A stretch of 39,701 nt of DNA from an uncultured bacterium. Its GTDB lineage: Bacteria; Actinomycetota; Coriobacteriia; Coriobacteriales; Coriobacteriaceae. A model generated the notes under the pieces. The model did no database searches. It was not told the origin of the DNA and worked only from the letters and a program-made list of their open reading frames with translations. Location: contig CAJMMN010000020.1 of NCBI GenBank assembly GCA_905214525.1, forward strand, positions 1-39,701, read 5' to 3'. The first letter of the stretch is position 1. The number at the start of each line of letters is the position of its first letter. A program made the translations under genes and the position numbers. This document shows, piece after piece, positions 1-6,823 of this stretch.

Positions 1-53
1 GGTGGTTTCTGATGCGGCGCGCTGCGCGCCCCGCACAGGCTAAAGCCTTTAAC

Positions 54-82
54 AAAAAAGCTCGCCGGCTAAGCCGACGAGC
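54..82 (-). terminator. Rho-independent terminator of tRNA-fMet
   Basis: On the minus strand a 10-bp stem (GCTCGTCGGC / GCCGGCGAGC, one G-U pair) with a TTA loop is followed by six T residues, 10 nt beyond the tRNA CCA end. It ends the tRNA transcript. Confidence 0.85.
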
Positions 83-92
83 TGCAAGTTCT

Positions 93-169
93 TGGTCGCG
101 GGGGCAGGATTTGAACCTACGACCTCCGGGTTATGAGCCCGGCGAGCTACCAGACTGCTCCACCCCGCA
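93..169 (-). tRNA. Initiator tRNA-fMet (CAT)
   Basis: A 77-nt tRNA with encoded CCA (93-95) and anticodon CAT (133-135). Initiator hallmarks visible are three consecutive G-C pairs in the anticodon stem (GGG/CCC around CTCATAA), an A11-U24 pair in the D arm, and a non-Watson-Crick 1-72 pair. Here position 1 is U and position 72 is G, a wobble pair, rather than the C-A mismatch of the E. coli tRNA. It starts every protein after formylation by methionyl-tRNA formyltransferase. It is a single-gene unit with its own promoter and terminator, convergent with nothing in the window and divergent from coaX. Confidence 0.95.
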
Positions 170-200
170 ATGTCTGGGCGCCTCATGTGCGCAAGAAAGA

Positions 201-229
201 ATATTACGCGGGAGTTCGGTAAACGGCAA
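201..229 (-). promoter_or_regulatory. Sigma-A-type promoter of tRNA-fMet
   Basis: Minus-strand -35 TTGCCG (224-229) and -10 TAATAT (201-206) are separated by 17 bp. The predicted start lies about 25 nt upstream of the tRNA 5' end, which leaves a short leader for RNase P. Confidence 0.6.
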
Positions 230-365
230 GGAAAATCTCGTAGAGCATAATTCCTTCATATTTAAACCCCTCAGCCCCTATCACCGTAAACGAATCGCAG
301 CCGAGCGCCGTCGACGGCACGTATACAATGGTGCGCGTCCTTTTATGCCGACACCGGGAGTAGAC

Positions 366-1139
366 ATGCTGCTCGCTATCGATATGGGAAATACGCAGAC
401 GGCCATGGGCCTGTTTGACGGAAACGAGCTGGTGCAGTCGTGGCGTATGCCCACCGACCGCTCCTATACCGCCGACGAGATCCACGTGCGCCTGATGGGT
501 TTCTTTAAGATGTACGGCCTCTCGCTCGATGCGGTTGACGCGATCGCCTTTGCGGGCGTGGTGCCGCAGCTCTCGCGCGAGTGGCACGCCGTGGCCGACC
601 GCATTGCCGCGGACGCCATCGTCATCGGGCCGCAGACGGCCGCCGTGACCAAGCTGCGCGCGGCGCGCCCCCAGGCCGTGGGCGCCGACCGCGTCGCCAA
701 CGCCGTCGCAGCCGAGACTTTCTACGGCGCGCCGGCAATCGTGGTGGACTTTGGCACCGCGACCAATATCGACGTCATCGATGAGGACGGTTATTACATT
801 GGCGGGGCGATTGCGCCGGGCATCCGCATCTCCATGGACGCGCTTGCCGCCCGTGCCGCCAAGCTCGCCAGCGTGCCGCTCGAGGCGCCCGAGCACGCCA
901 TCGGTCGCGACACCGAAGAGTGCATCAAGGTCGGCGCCGTGGTGGGCGCTGCCGCCATGGCCGAGGGCCTGGTCGCGCGCATGAAGCGCGAGCTGGACCG
1001 CGAGGATGCCACCGTTATCGCCACGGGCGGTCTCGCCGGCATCGTCGCCGATTCGACCGATGCCTTCGACGTGGTGGACGGCCAACTCACCATCAAGGGC
1101 ATCTGCGAAATCTACCGCCGCATGCAGAAGCTGGGATAG
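366..1139 (+). CDS. coaX: Type III pantothenate kinase
   Basis: Phosphorylates pantothenate in the first step of coenzyme A synthesis (cytosolic, ASKHA fold, needs a monovalent cation in characterised members). The 257-residue length is normal. The N terminus LLAIDMGNTQTAMGLF carries the phosphate-1 D-x-G-N-T motif, VDFGTATN the second phosphate motif, GGAIAPGI the pantothenate region and VIATGGLAG the adenosine region. I start at ATG 366 because GGGAG lies 6 nt before it; an in-frame ATG at 345 is possible. The reading frame stays open far upstream, through the tRNA gene, so longer starts are not credible. It stands alone, with no terminator obvious before the palindrome at 1196. Confidence 0.93.
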   Translation: MLLAIDMGNTQTAMGLFDGNELVQSWRMPTDRSYTADEIHVRLMGFFKMYGLSLDAVDAIAFAGVVPQLSREWHAVADRIAADAIVIGPQTAAVTKLRAARPQAVGADRVANAVAAETFYGAPAIVVDFGTATNIDVIDEDGYYIGGAIAPGIRISMDALAARAAKLASVPLEAPEHAIGRDTEECIKVGAVVGAAAMAEGLVARMKRELDREDATVIATGGLAGIVADSTDAFDVVDGQLTIKGICEIYRRMQKLG

Positions 1140-1195
1140 AGCAGGGGCTTAAGTCGAGCACGCCCGATGTCACAGCCCCGCAAACGTTCGCCAAG

Positions 1196-1238
1196 CCTAT
1201 TCCTCAAAACTGAAAAATTTTCAATTTTGAGGAATAGG
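1196..1238. repeat. Near-perfect AT-rich 43-bp palindrome
   Basis: Two 21-bp arms (1196-1216 and 1218-1238) with one mismatch surround a single central base. It lies between the convergent coaX and biotin-ligase-like genes. It could form a hairpin in either transcript. There is no clear U-tract, so it may be a repeat or protein site rather than a classical terminator. Confidence 0.7.
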
Positions 1239-1265
1239 GCGCTGGCAACCCATTCCCCAGATAGG

Positions 1266-1301
1266 CGAAACCCTCCCCGGCACAGGCCGAAGAGGGCTTC
1301 G
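1266..1301 (-). terminator. 3' hairpin after the biotin-ligase-like gene
   Basis: Read as minus-strand RNA, 16 consecutive pairs form (CGAAGCCCUCUUCGGC against GCCGGGGAGGGUUUCG) with a four-base CUGU loop. Three of the pairs are G-U, so only the minus-strand transcript folds well. It lies 36 bp after the stop at 1337. A T-tract is lacking, so intrinsic termination is uncertain. Confidence 0.5.
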
Positions 1302-1336
1302 TTGTCATCGTTATCTTTGAGCGCGGGCGCCTCGCG

Positions 1337-2038
1337 TTACAGTCCGCGAATCCGTACGGCCTCGGGCGGAAACTCCTGCTCGCCGACATCGGTCTTGATG
1401 GTCGCGCGACCCCAGATGTCCAGGCCCGCAAACACACCGACCGCAAGCGGCAAACCGTTGGGCGACACCGCCGCGACCTGACGACCCAGCAGTGGCACCA
1501 TGTCAAAGTACTCGCCCAGCACCGGAGCCAGCGGGCCGGCAGCGCCCTGCGGCGTGTTGGCGGCAACCGCCCAGGCGTCAACGCGGGTCAGCACAGCGGC
1601 GGCCAATGCCTCGATCAGCGCCTCATCTGCCATATCCACGCCAAGCTCACCCAGCGCCGCACGCTCAATATCAACCGTCACCGCGGCAAACATGCCCGCA
1701 GCACCGGCACCGCCGTTCACGGCAACACGCGCGAGCGACGTCTCAAACGCAGGCGCACCGCACACGATATCGCTCGGCCACTGGATACCCACTTTACCGG
1801 CAAGGCCCAACCCCGGCGTCGAAGCCGTGCCCACGAGCGCGTCCATCATGCCCATCGCGGCCACAAACGGCAGGCCGTGGAAGGCGTGCATGTTCACATC
1901 GGGGCGCACAACCAGCGAAAACGTCAGCGAAGCATCGCCCACGCTCCACGCGCACCAGCCCGCGGACACGCCCTCGCGGCCCGCATCACGCGCCGCGTCG
2001 AGCTCGGTACCGGCGGCAACAGCATTCATCTCGATCAT
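1337..2038 (-). CDS. Biotin-protein ligase-like protein, apparently degenerate
   Basis: A 233-residue protein resembling the catalytic and C-terminal domains of BirA without the N-terminal DNA-binding domain. LTFSLVVRP (38-46), GIQWPSDIV (84-92), VAVNGG (105-110) and the C-terminal SH3-like GVFAGLDIWGRATI (201-214) align with family landmarks. Two key elements look lost. The biotinyl-AMP loop GRGRRGR is replaced by an unrelated stretch near residues 20-30, and the catalytic Lys of KWPND is Gln86. The ATG at 2038 directly follows the folP-folK TAG, which suggests translational coupling. It may be a non-catalytic homologue or a very divergent ligase; this is inference from motifs only. Confidence 0.6.
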   Translation of the reverse strand: MIEMNAVAAGTELDAARDAGREGVSAGWCAWSVGDASLTFSLVVRPDVNMHAFHGLPFVAAMGMMDALVGTASTPGLGLAGKVGIQWPSDIVCGAPAFETSLARVAVNGGAGAAGMFAAVTVDIERAALGELGVDMADEALIEALAAAVLTRVDAWAVAANTPQGAAGPLAPVLGEYFDMVPLLGRQVAAVSPNGLPLAVGVFAGLDIWGRATIKTDVGEQEFPPEAVRIRGL

Positions 2039-3769
2039 CTACATACGCCCCAATTCGCCCACGATATGGCCCACGCGGTCCTCGGGCTCCTTGACCTCGA
2101 CGCCGTTGTAGCGGAAGAACCGAGCCGGGTCGTGCATCAGGTCCTCGAGCGGCACCAGCACAAAGTCACGCTCGCCGATCAGCGGATGCGGCAGGCGCAG
2201 CTTTTTGCCGCCGTGGGTCTCGCCGTCCATCCACAGCAGGTCCAAGTCGATGGTGCGCGGACCGTTGGCCTTGGCCTTTTTGGAGCGGTCGCGACCCAGC
2301 TCGGCCTCGATCTTCATGAGCTCGTCGAGCAGCACCAACGGCGCCAGCTCGGTCTTAATCTCGATGACGGCGTTGGCAAACGCGTCCTGGCGCGTCTCGT
2401 AGGCCGGCTCGCTCTCGTAGATCTTGGAGGAGTTGGACACGCAGGTGAGTGGAATCTCGGCGATCATGTCGCGTGCGGCGCGGATGTTGTCACAGCGATG
2501 CCCCAGGTTGGAGCCCACGGCCACAAACGCGCGGCGCGGCTGCGGCTTGGCAACCGCCCAGTAGCCGTTCAGGAACTGCGCAAAGCCCGCGGCGTCGTGC
2601 ACGCGCACGATGTTGGCACCGGCCTGGATGGCGCCCAGGCACACGCCAAACGTAGCGGCATCGCGCTCGGCGGCCTCGGTCACGCCCGAGACGGCGCCCA
2701 CAAAGCGCTTGCGCGATACGGCGCACATGAGCGGATAGCCCAGTGACGCCATCTTGGCAGTCTCGCGCTGGATGACGATGTCCTCGTTGGCCGTCTTGCC
2801 AAAGCCCGGACCGGGATCGATGCAGATGCGGTCGCGCGACACGCCGGCGTGGATGAGCGCGCGGGCCTGGTCGGACAGAAAGCCCATGACGCGGCGCATG
2901 ATGGGCGCCGAATCGGGCAGGGTGAAGCGGCGGAGCTGCGAGGTGGGCACGTAGGCTTCCTCGCGGCGGGCGCTGCGGCGCATCATGGCGGCCAGGCGGT
3001 CATTGGGCTCCGATGCGGCCTCGGTGGCCTCGGGCGCGGGCGCGACGGTCTCGGCGGCAGCAGCCTGCTCGGCGGCCGGCGTCTCTTGCTCGCTTGCAGG
3101 CTCGGTCGCGGGCTCAGGTTCGCCAAACGGCAACGAGGGCTGCACCACGCCACCCGGAAGCTTGGTCTCCGGCTTAGGCTCACCCAGCAACTTGCCGCGA
3201 CGGCGGCGAGCCGGCTTCTCAGCCTCACGCGCGGCCTCGGCAGCCGCTTCGCGCGCCTTCTCGGCAACAAACGCCGCAGCCGAGGTATCGAGCTGCACCG
3301 TTGCGTGCGTGCGTGCGGGCGCGGCGACCTCGCCGGCATGCATCACGATGACGCCGCAGGTGCTCGTCTTAACAAACTCGACCATCTTGGGGTCGGTGAA
3401 GCCCGTCACGTCGTTGACGATCGAGGCGCCGCAGCGCACGGCCGCCTTGGCAACCGCCACGTGGCGCGTATCGATCGAGACGATGGCGCCCTCTTTGGCC
3501 AGCGCGCGCACCACGGGCAGCACGCGGCGAGCCTCCTCGTCGGGGTTGACCGGGGTAAAGCCAGGGCGCGTGGACTCGCCGCCTACGTCGATGATGTCGG
3601 CGCCGGCGTCGAGCATCGCCAGGCCATACTCGATGGCGGCATCCGGGTCGAAGTGCTCCCCGCCGTCGCTAAACGAATCGGGCGTCACGTTGAGGACGCC
3701 CATGATGCGCGGACGGTCAAAGCTGAGCTCATACTTTCCGCACCGCCATGTCTTGCTGTCGTTCGCCAT
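2039..3769 (-). CDS. folP-folK: Dihydropteroate synthase-HPPK fusion (FolP-FolK)
   Basis: A bifunctional 576-residue folate enzyme. FolP (about 20-405) joins DHPPP to p-aminobenzoate; motifs are MGVLNVTPDSFSDGG (23-37), DVGGESTRPG (61-70), SIDTRH (98-103), DPGPGFGK (318-325) and SRKRFVG (352-358). FolK (about 412-576) pyrophosphorylates the pterin; motifs are FVAVGSNLG, GPRTIDLDLL (503-512) and LPHP (526-529). ATG 3769 has AGGAGG 6 nt upstream, so the longer open frame to 4180 is rejected. Odd feature: about 120-140 residues rich in Ala, Glu and Pro (roughly 150-288) interrupt the barrel between VIVMH and the DPGPGFGK strand. No folB or folE is nearby. Confidence 0.93.
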   Translation of the reverse strand: MANDSKTWRCGKYELSFDRPRIMGVLNVTPDSFSDGGEHFDPDAAIEYGLAMLDAGADIIDVGGESTRPGFTPVNPDEEARRVLPVVRALAKEGAIVSIDTRHVAVAKAAVRCGASIVNDVTGFTDPKMVEFVKTSTCGVIVMHAGEVAAPARTHATVQLDTSAAAFVAEKAREAAAEAAREAEKPARRRRGKLLGEPKPETKLPGGVVQPSLPFGEPEPATEPASEQETPAAEQAAAAETVAPAPEATEAASEPNDRLAAMMRRSARREEAYVPTSQLRRFTLPDSAPIMRRVMGFLSDQARALIHAGVSRDRICIDPGPGFGKTANEDIVIQRETAKMASLGYPLMCAVSRKRFVGAVSGVTEAAERDAATFGVCLGAIQAGANIVRVHDAAGFAQFLNGYWAVAKPQPRRAFVAVGSNLGHRCDNIRAARDMIAEIPLTCVSNSSKIYESEPAYETRQDAFANAVIEIKTELAPLVLLDELMKIEAELGRDRSKKAKANGPRTIDLDLLWMDGETHGGKKLRLPHPLIGERDFVLVPLEDLMHDPARFFRYNGVEVKEPEDRVGHIVGELGRM

Positions 3770-3791
3770 GAACATCCTCCTAAAATGCCCA

Positions 3792-3819
3792 CGCCGCCGA
3801 GCTTGGGGAGCTGGCGGCG
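3792..3819 (-). other. GC-rich hairpin in the sirtuin-folP gap
   Basis: CGCCGCC pairs with GGCGGCG around an inner AGCT/AGCT stem, with a single-base bulge. It lies 23 bp upstream of the folP start. On the minus strand it is followed only by ATTTTA, so it may be a weak terminator or a leader structure. Confidence 0.45.
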
Positions 3820-3864
3820 GGGTCGCTTTGCACTCAGTCTTTCTATTGTATCCGCGCACACGGG

Positions 3865-4617
3865 CTAGAACGCAAACGCGGCCGCGATGTCGCAAGAAAT
3901 CAGCAGGTCGGCATTTGCATCCTGATCGGTAGGCGCCAAATTGCAAATGGCCAGCGTATCGCCAGTAAAGTAACGCGTAAGGCCTGCCGCCGGATACACC
4001 ACGAGCGAGGTCCCGCCCACAATGAGGGCATCGGCCGCGGCGATGGCGGCAACGGCACCGGTCAACACACGCTCGTCGAGCGGCTCTTCGTAGAGCACCA
4101 CATCGGGCTTGATGCGACCACCGCACGCGGGGCACACAGGCACGCCCGCGGCGTCCTCGTGCTCGCGCGAGCAAATCCACTCGGCGCTATAGACCGCGCC
4201 GCACGACTGGCAAATGTTGCGATGGACCGATCCGTGCAACTCAAACACGCGCTGCGAGCCCGCCATCTGATGCAAGCCGTCGATGTTTTGCGTCACCACG
4301 GCATCGAGCTTGCCGGCTCGCTCCAGTTCGGCCAGCTTGGTGTGGCAGCGGTTGGGCTTGGCGTTAAGCGCGATCATCTTGGTGCGGTAAAAGTCGAAGA
4401 ACTCCGCCGGACGTGTCTCGTAAAAGCCGTGCGAGAGCATGGTCTCGGGCGGATAGGCAAACTGTTGGTGATACAGGCCGTCAACGCTGCGAAAATCGGG
4501 AATGCTGCTTGCCGTGGAAACACCAGCGCCGCCAAAGAACACCACGCGCTCGTGGGTATTGAACAGCTCCGCCAGCGTGGCGGAGGCCTGCTTTGGGTCC
4601 GATATTGCCTGCGTCAT
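3865..4617 (-). CDS. NAD-dependent protein deacylase (sirtuin, CobB-like)
   Basis: A 250-residue SIR2-family enzyme that removes acyl groups from lysines using NAD+, giving nicotinamide and O-acyl-ADP-ribose. Visible motifs are GAGVSTASSIPDFRS (30-44, with Ser in place of the usual Gly of SGIPDFR), TQNIDGLH (109-116), catalytic His128 in FELHGS, and the zinc ligands Cys136, Cys139, Cys162 and Cys165. ATG 4617 is chosen because GGAGGG precedes it by 5 nt. It is the upstream gene of the folP-folK group; a link to folate is not implied by the sequence. Confidence 0.9.
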   Translation of the reverse strand: MTQAISDPKQASATLAELFNTHERVVFFGGAGVSTASSIPDFRSVDGLYHQQFAYPPETMLSHGFYETRPAEFFDFYRTKMIALNAKPNRCHTKLAELERAGKLDAVVTQNIDGLHQMAGSQRVFELHGSVHRNICQSCGAVYSAEWICSREHEDAAGVPVCPACGGRIKPDVVLYEEPLDERVLTGAVAAIAAADALIVGGTSLVVYPAAGLTRYFTGDTLAICNLAPTDQDANADLLISCDIAAAFAF

Positions 4618-4752
4618 ATGAGCCCTCCGTCCTTGTTGATCGGGCGGCGTCGGGCGATGTCCCAGCATGCGACCTTTAAGTCAGCATGCGCGGAGCCCAC
4701 CCCGCCCCTGTTGCGCTAATCTTAAGCCTGCCAACCCCGTCGAAAGGACACC

Positions 4753-5571
4753 ATGCCTCAGACTTACACTTTCGCCTCGTGGAACGTCAACGGCCTGCGC
4801 GCCGTGCTCAAAAAGGACCCGAGCTTTATCCAGATCGCGCAAGAACTCGACGTCGATATCCTGGCGCTGCAAGAGACCAAGCTGCAAGAAGGCCAGGTTG
4901 ATATTGACCTGCCCGGCTATCGCCAAACCTGGAGCTACGCCGAGCGTAAAGGCTATTCAGGCACTGCGGTCTTTAGCCGCCAGGAACCGCTGCGCGTGCT
5001 GCACGCCGATGCGCTGCTGCCCTACGCCGGCGAAGGCGAGGCTGCCGAGCTCGTTGCCCAAGCCGCGACCGAGGGCCGCGTCTGCGCGCTGGAGTTCGAC
5101 AAGTTCTGGTTTGTCGACGTCTATACGCCCAACGCCCAAAATGAGCTCGCGCGCATCAATGTGCGCATGGCCTGGGACGATGCCTATCGCGGCTTTTTGA
5201 GCGCGCTTGAACGCGAGACCGGCAAGCCCGTCGTAACTTGCGGCGACTTTAACGTGGCGCATGAGGAGATCGACCTTAAGAACCCCAAGTCCAACCGCGG
5301 CAACGCTGGCTTTTCGGACGAGGAACGCGGCAAGTTTACCGAGCTGCTCAACGCCGGCTTTACCGATACCTGGCGCACGGCAAACCCCGACGTCGAGGGC
5401 GTCTACAGCTGGTGGAGCTATCGCTTTAATGCCCGCAAGAACAACGCAGGCTGGCGCATCGACTACTTCCTGGTAAGCGACGCAATCGCCGACAACGTAC
5501 GCGACACCGGCATCCGCGGCGACATCTTCGGCAGCGACCACTGCCCCGTCACCCTTACGTTGGAGCTCTAA
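4753..5571 (+). CDS. xth: Exodeoxyribonuclease III / AP endonuclease
   Basis: A 272-residue Mg2+-dependent endonuclease-exonuclease-phosphatase fold enzyme that incises DNA at abasic sites in base excision repair. Motifs are FASWNVNGLRA (7-17), the metal ligand Glu41 in LQETK, GDFNVAH in the middle, and GSDHCPV (260-266) with the catalytic Asp-His pair. AAAGGA lies 6 nt before ATG 4753. The gene is monocistronic, divergent from the sirtuin gene and followed by the hairpin at 5711-5741. Confidence 0.93.
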   Translation: MPQTYTFASWNVNGLRAVLKKDPSFIQIAQELDVDILALQETKLQEGQVDIDLPGYRQTWSYAERKGYSGTAVFSRQEPLRVLHADALLPYAGEGEAAELVAQAATEGRVCALEFDKFWFVDVYTPNAQNELARINVRMAWDDAYRGFLSALERETGKPVVTCGDFNVAHEEIDLKNPKSNRGNAGFSDEERGKFTELLNAGFTDTWRTANPDVEGVYSWWSYRFNARKNNAGWRIDYFLVSDAIADNVRDTGIRGDIFGSDHCPVTLTLEL

Positions 5572-5585
5572 CTCCAGCTGCCCCC

Positions 5586-5863
5586 GGAGACGAAGGAAAA
5601 CGGATCATTTTGGGCCTCGTGGGGGTATCCGCGTGACCCATCCGCCACGAAACACGCCCATCTACTACGTTTAAGCCACTACCATCGACCACAGTGAACA
5701 ACGCAAAAAGAAAACCGCAGGTAGAAAGCCTACGGTTTTTCATAAAACACGGTTGTGGTTGGGGGTGTCGGGCCAAACGTAGTAGATAGACCGATTTCGT
5801 GGCGGGCGGGTTCAGCTGATTCCCTGGGAACGTCTGGAGGCGAAAGAAAACGGATCAATTTGG
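5586..5863. repeat. Direct-repeat pair enclosing an inverted-repeat pair
   Basis: Two diverged 28-bp direct copies (5586-5613 and 5836-5863, core GAAAACGGATCA) flank two 31-bp inverted arms (5642-5672 and 5775-5805). The arms share CCGCCACGAAA and TCTACTACGTTT at fixed spacing but differ in the central 8 bp. The hairpin at 5711-5741 lies in the middle. No credible gene is present. The block looks like intergenic repeat accumulation. Confidence 0.6.
5711..5741 (+). terminator. Terminator downstream of exodeoxyribonuclease III
   Basis: An 11-bp stem (AAAACCGCAGG / CCTACGGTTTT, one C-A mismatch) is followed by T residues on the plus strand. Runs of A on the 5' side could also let it act on the opposite strand. 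Confidence 0.65.
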
Positions 5864-5901
5864 CTCTCCGAGGGCCACGATGCCCGTCGTATCAGCCGGC
5901 T

Positions 5902-6063
5902 ATTTCAAAACTACGCCGGTTTACGGGGCTAAATCGCAAACCCCCAACCATACGCAATTCCGAAATAATAAAACCGCAGGTAAACGGCTTGCTCTATTTC
6001 GAAAAAAGCCGGTATGGTCTGCCTGTGCCAATCTAGCCCCGTAAACCGGCATAGTTTTGAAAT
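5902..6063. repeat. 162-bp inverted-repeat element, MITE-like
   Basis: Terminal 30-bp arms (5902-5931 and 6034-6063) match at 29 of 30 positions. A second nested pair, CGAAATA / TATTTCG, lies inside. There is no open reading frame of note. Size and structure fit a small non-autonomous palindromic element or a long 3' hairpin of the ECF operon, whose stop is at 6106. Confidence 0.6.
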
Positions 6064-6105
6064 GGCACTTCGGCAGCATTGATTCCCGCCCCGGCGCAAC
6101 CAGCC

Positions 6106-6819
6106 CTACAGTCCGTACTTCACGACGACGCGGTTGATGCGACGGCACCAAGGCCTGTACAAGGCGGCCAAAAACACGCAGGTCGCAAGGCCGTGCGTGA
6201 TATCGAACGGTACGGCGGTGGCAAGACGCGCCATGGCACCCGCCCACGTGAGCGGTTGAACAAAACCGATAATGTCGTAGGCGTTGATCACGACGCCATA
6301 CAGCAGGCCCGACGCAAAGCCATACGCCAACAGCGCCGGCATGCGCACGGTTCCATCGGCGCGGTCAAACGCGCCCGCATGCGCCAGCGCACCACCGATA
6401 TAGCCCACCAAACCCCAGGCATACATCTGCCACGGCGTCCACATGCCCTGTCCAAAAAAGAAATTACTGGTCAGCGCTGCCAGCGCGCCAACCATAAAAC
6501 CATTGCGGCGACCAAGCGTCGCCCCCGCGATAATGGCGATGGCGCTCACCGGTTTAAAGTCGGGAATGGGACCAAACAAGATGCGCCCCGCCGCGGCCAA
6601 CGCCGCCAGAACCAGCGTTGGCATAATCTGGCGCAGGCCCGGTCGCGACGCCTCGTAGCCTGCAAAGAACAGCGCAAGCACCAGCGCCACCACGACAAGC
6701 ATGGCGAGCGCCGCCTGCTCAACGCCCGCCAGCAACGCCGCAGCCATCACGGCTGGCACCGCCAGCAGCAGCGGTATCTCCAGTTTTGCGAGTAGGCGCA
6801 CGATGCGATAATCCGTCAT
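6106..6819 (-). CDS. ECF transporter S (substrate-binding) membrane component
   Basis: A 237-residue polytopic membrane protein, the substrate-specific subunit of the vitamin transporter encoded by this operon. The segment around PIPDFKPVSAIAIIAGA and NFFFGQGMWTPWQMYAWG is typical of S components, and the C terminus has further hydrophobic helices. An extra hydrophobic N-terminal pair precedes the core. ATG 6819 starts 4 nt after the ATPase stop, indicating co-translation. The substrate is not provable from sequence. The WTPWQM-type S components that travel with their own T and fused ATPase suggest a cobalamin-like or related substrate, but this is a weak inference. The open frame upstream of 6819 lies inside the ATPase gene. 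Confidence 0.8.
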   Translation of the reverse strand: MTDYRIVRLLAKLEIPLLLAVPAVMAAALLAGVEQAALAMLVVVALVLALFFAGYEASRPGLRQIMPTLVLAALAAAGRILFGPIPDFKPVSAIAIIAGATLGRRNGFMVGALAALTSNFFFGQGMWTPWQMYAWGLVGYIGGALAHAGAFDRADGTVRMPALLAYGFASGLLYGVVINAYDIIGFVQPLTWAGAMARLATAVPFDITHGLATCVFLAALYRPWCRRINRVVVKYGL

Positions 6820-6823
6820 CCCA

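Noticed and set aside
12..365. N-terminal extension of coaX
   Set aside because: The open frame passes through the tRNA gene and its promoter; the SD and the family N terminus support ATG 366.
3770..4180. Longer folP-folK start inside the sirtuin gene
   Set aside because: A strong AGGAGG precedes ATG 3769, and the extra residues are antisense-like, Arg- and Cys-rich and overlap the sirtuin gene.
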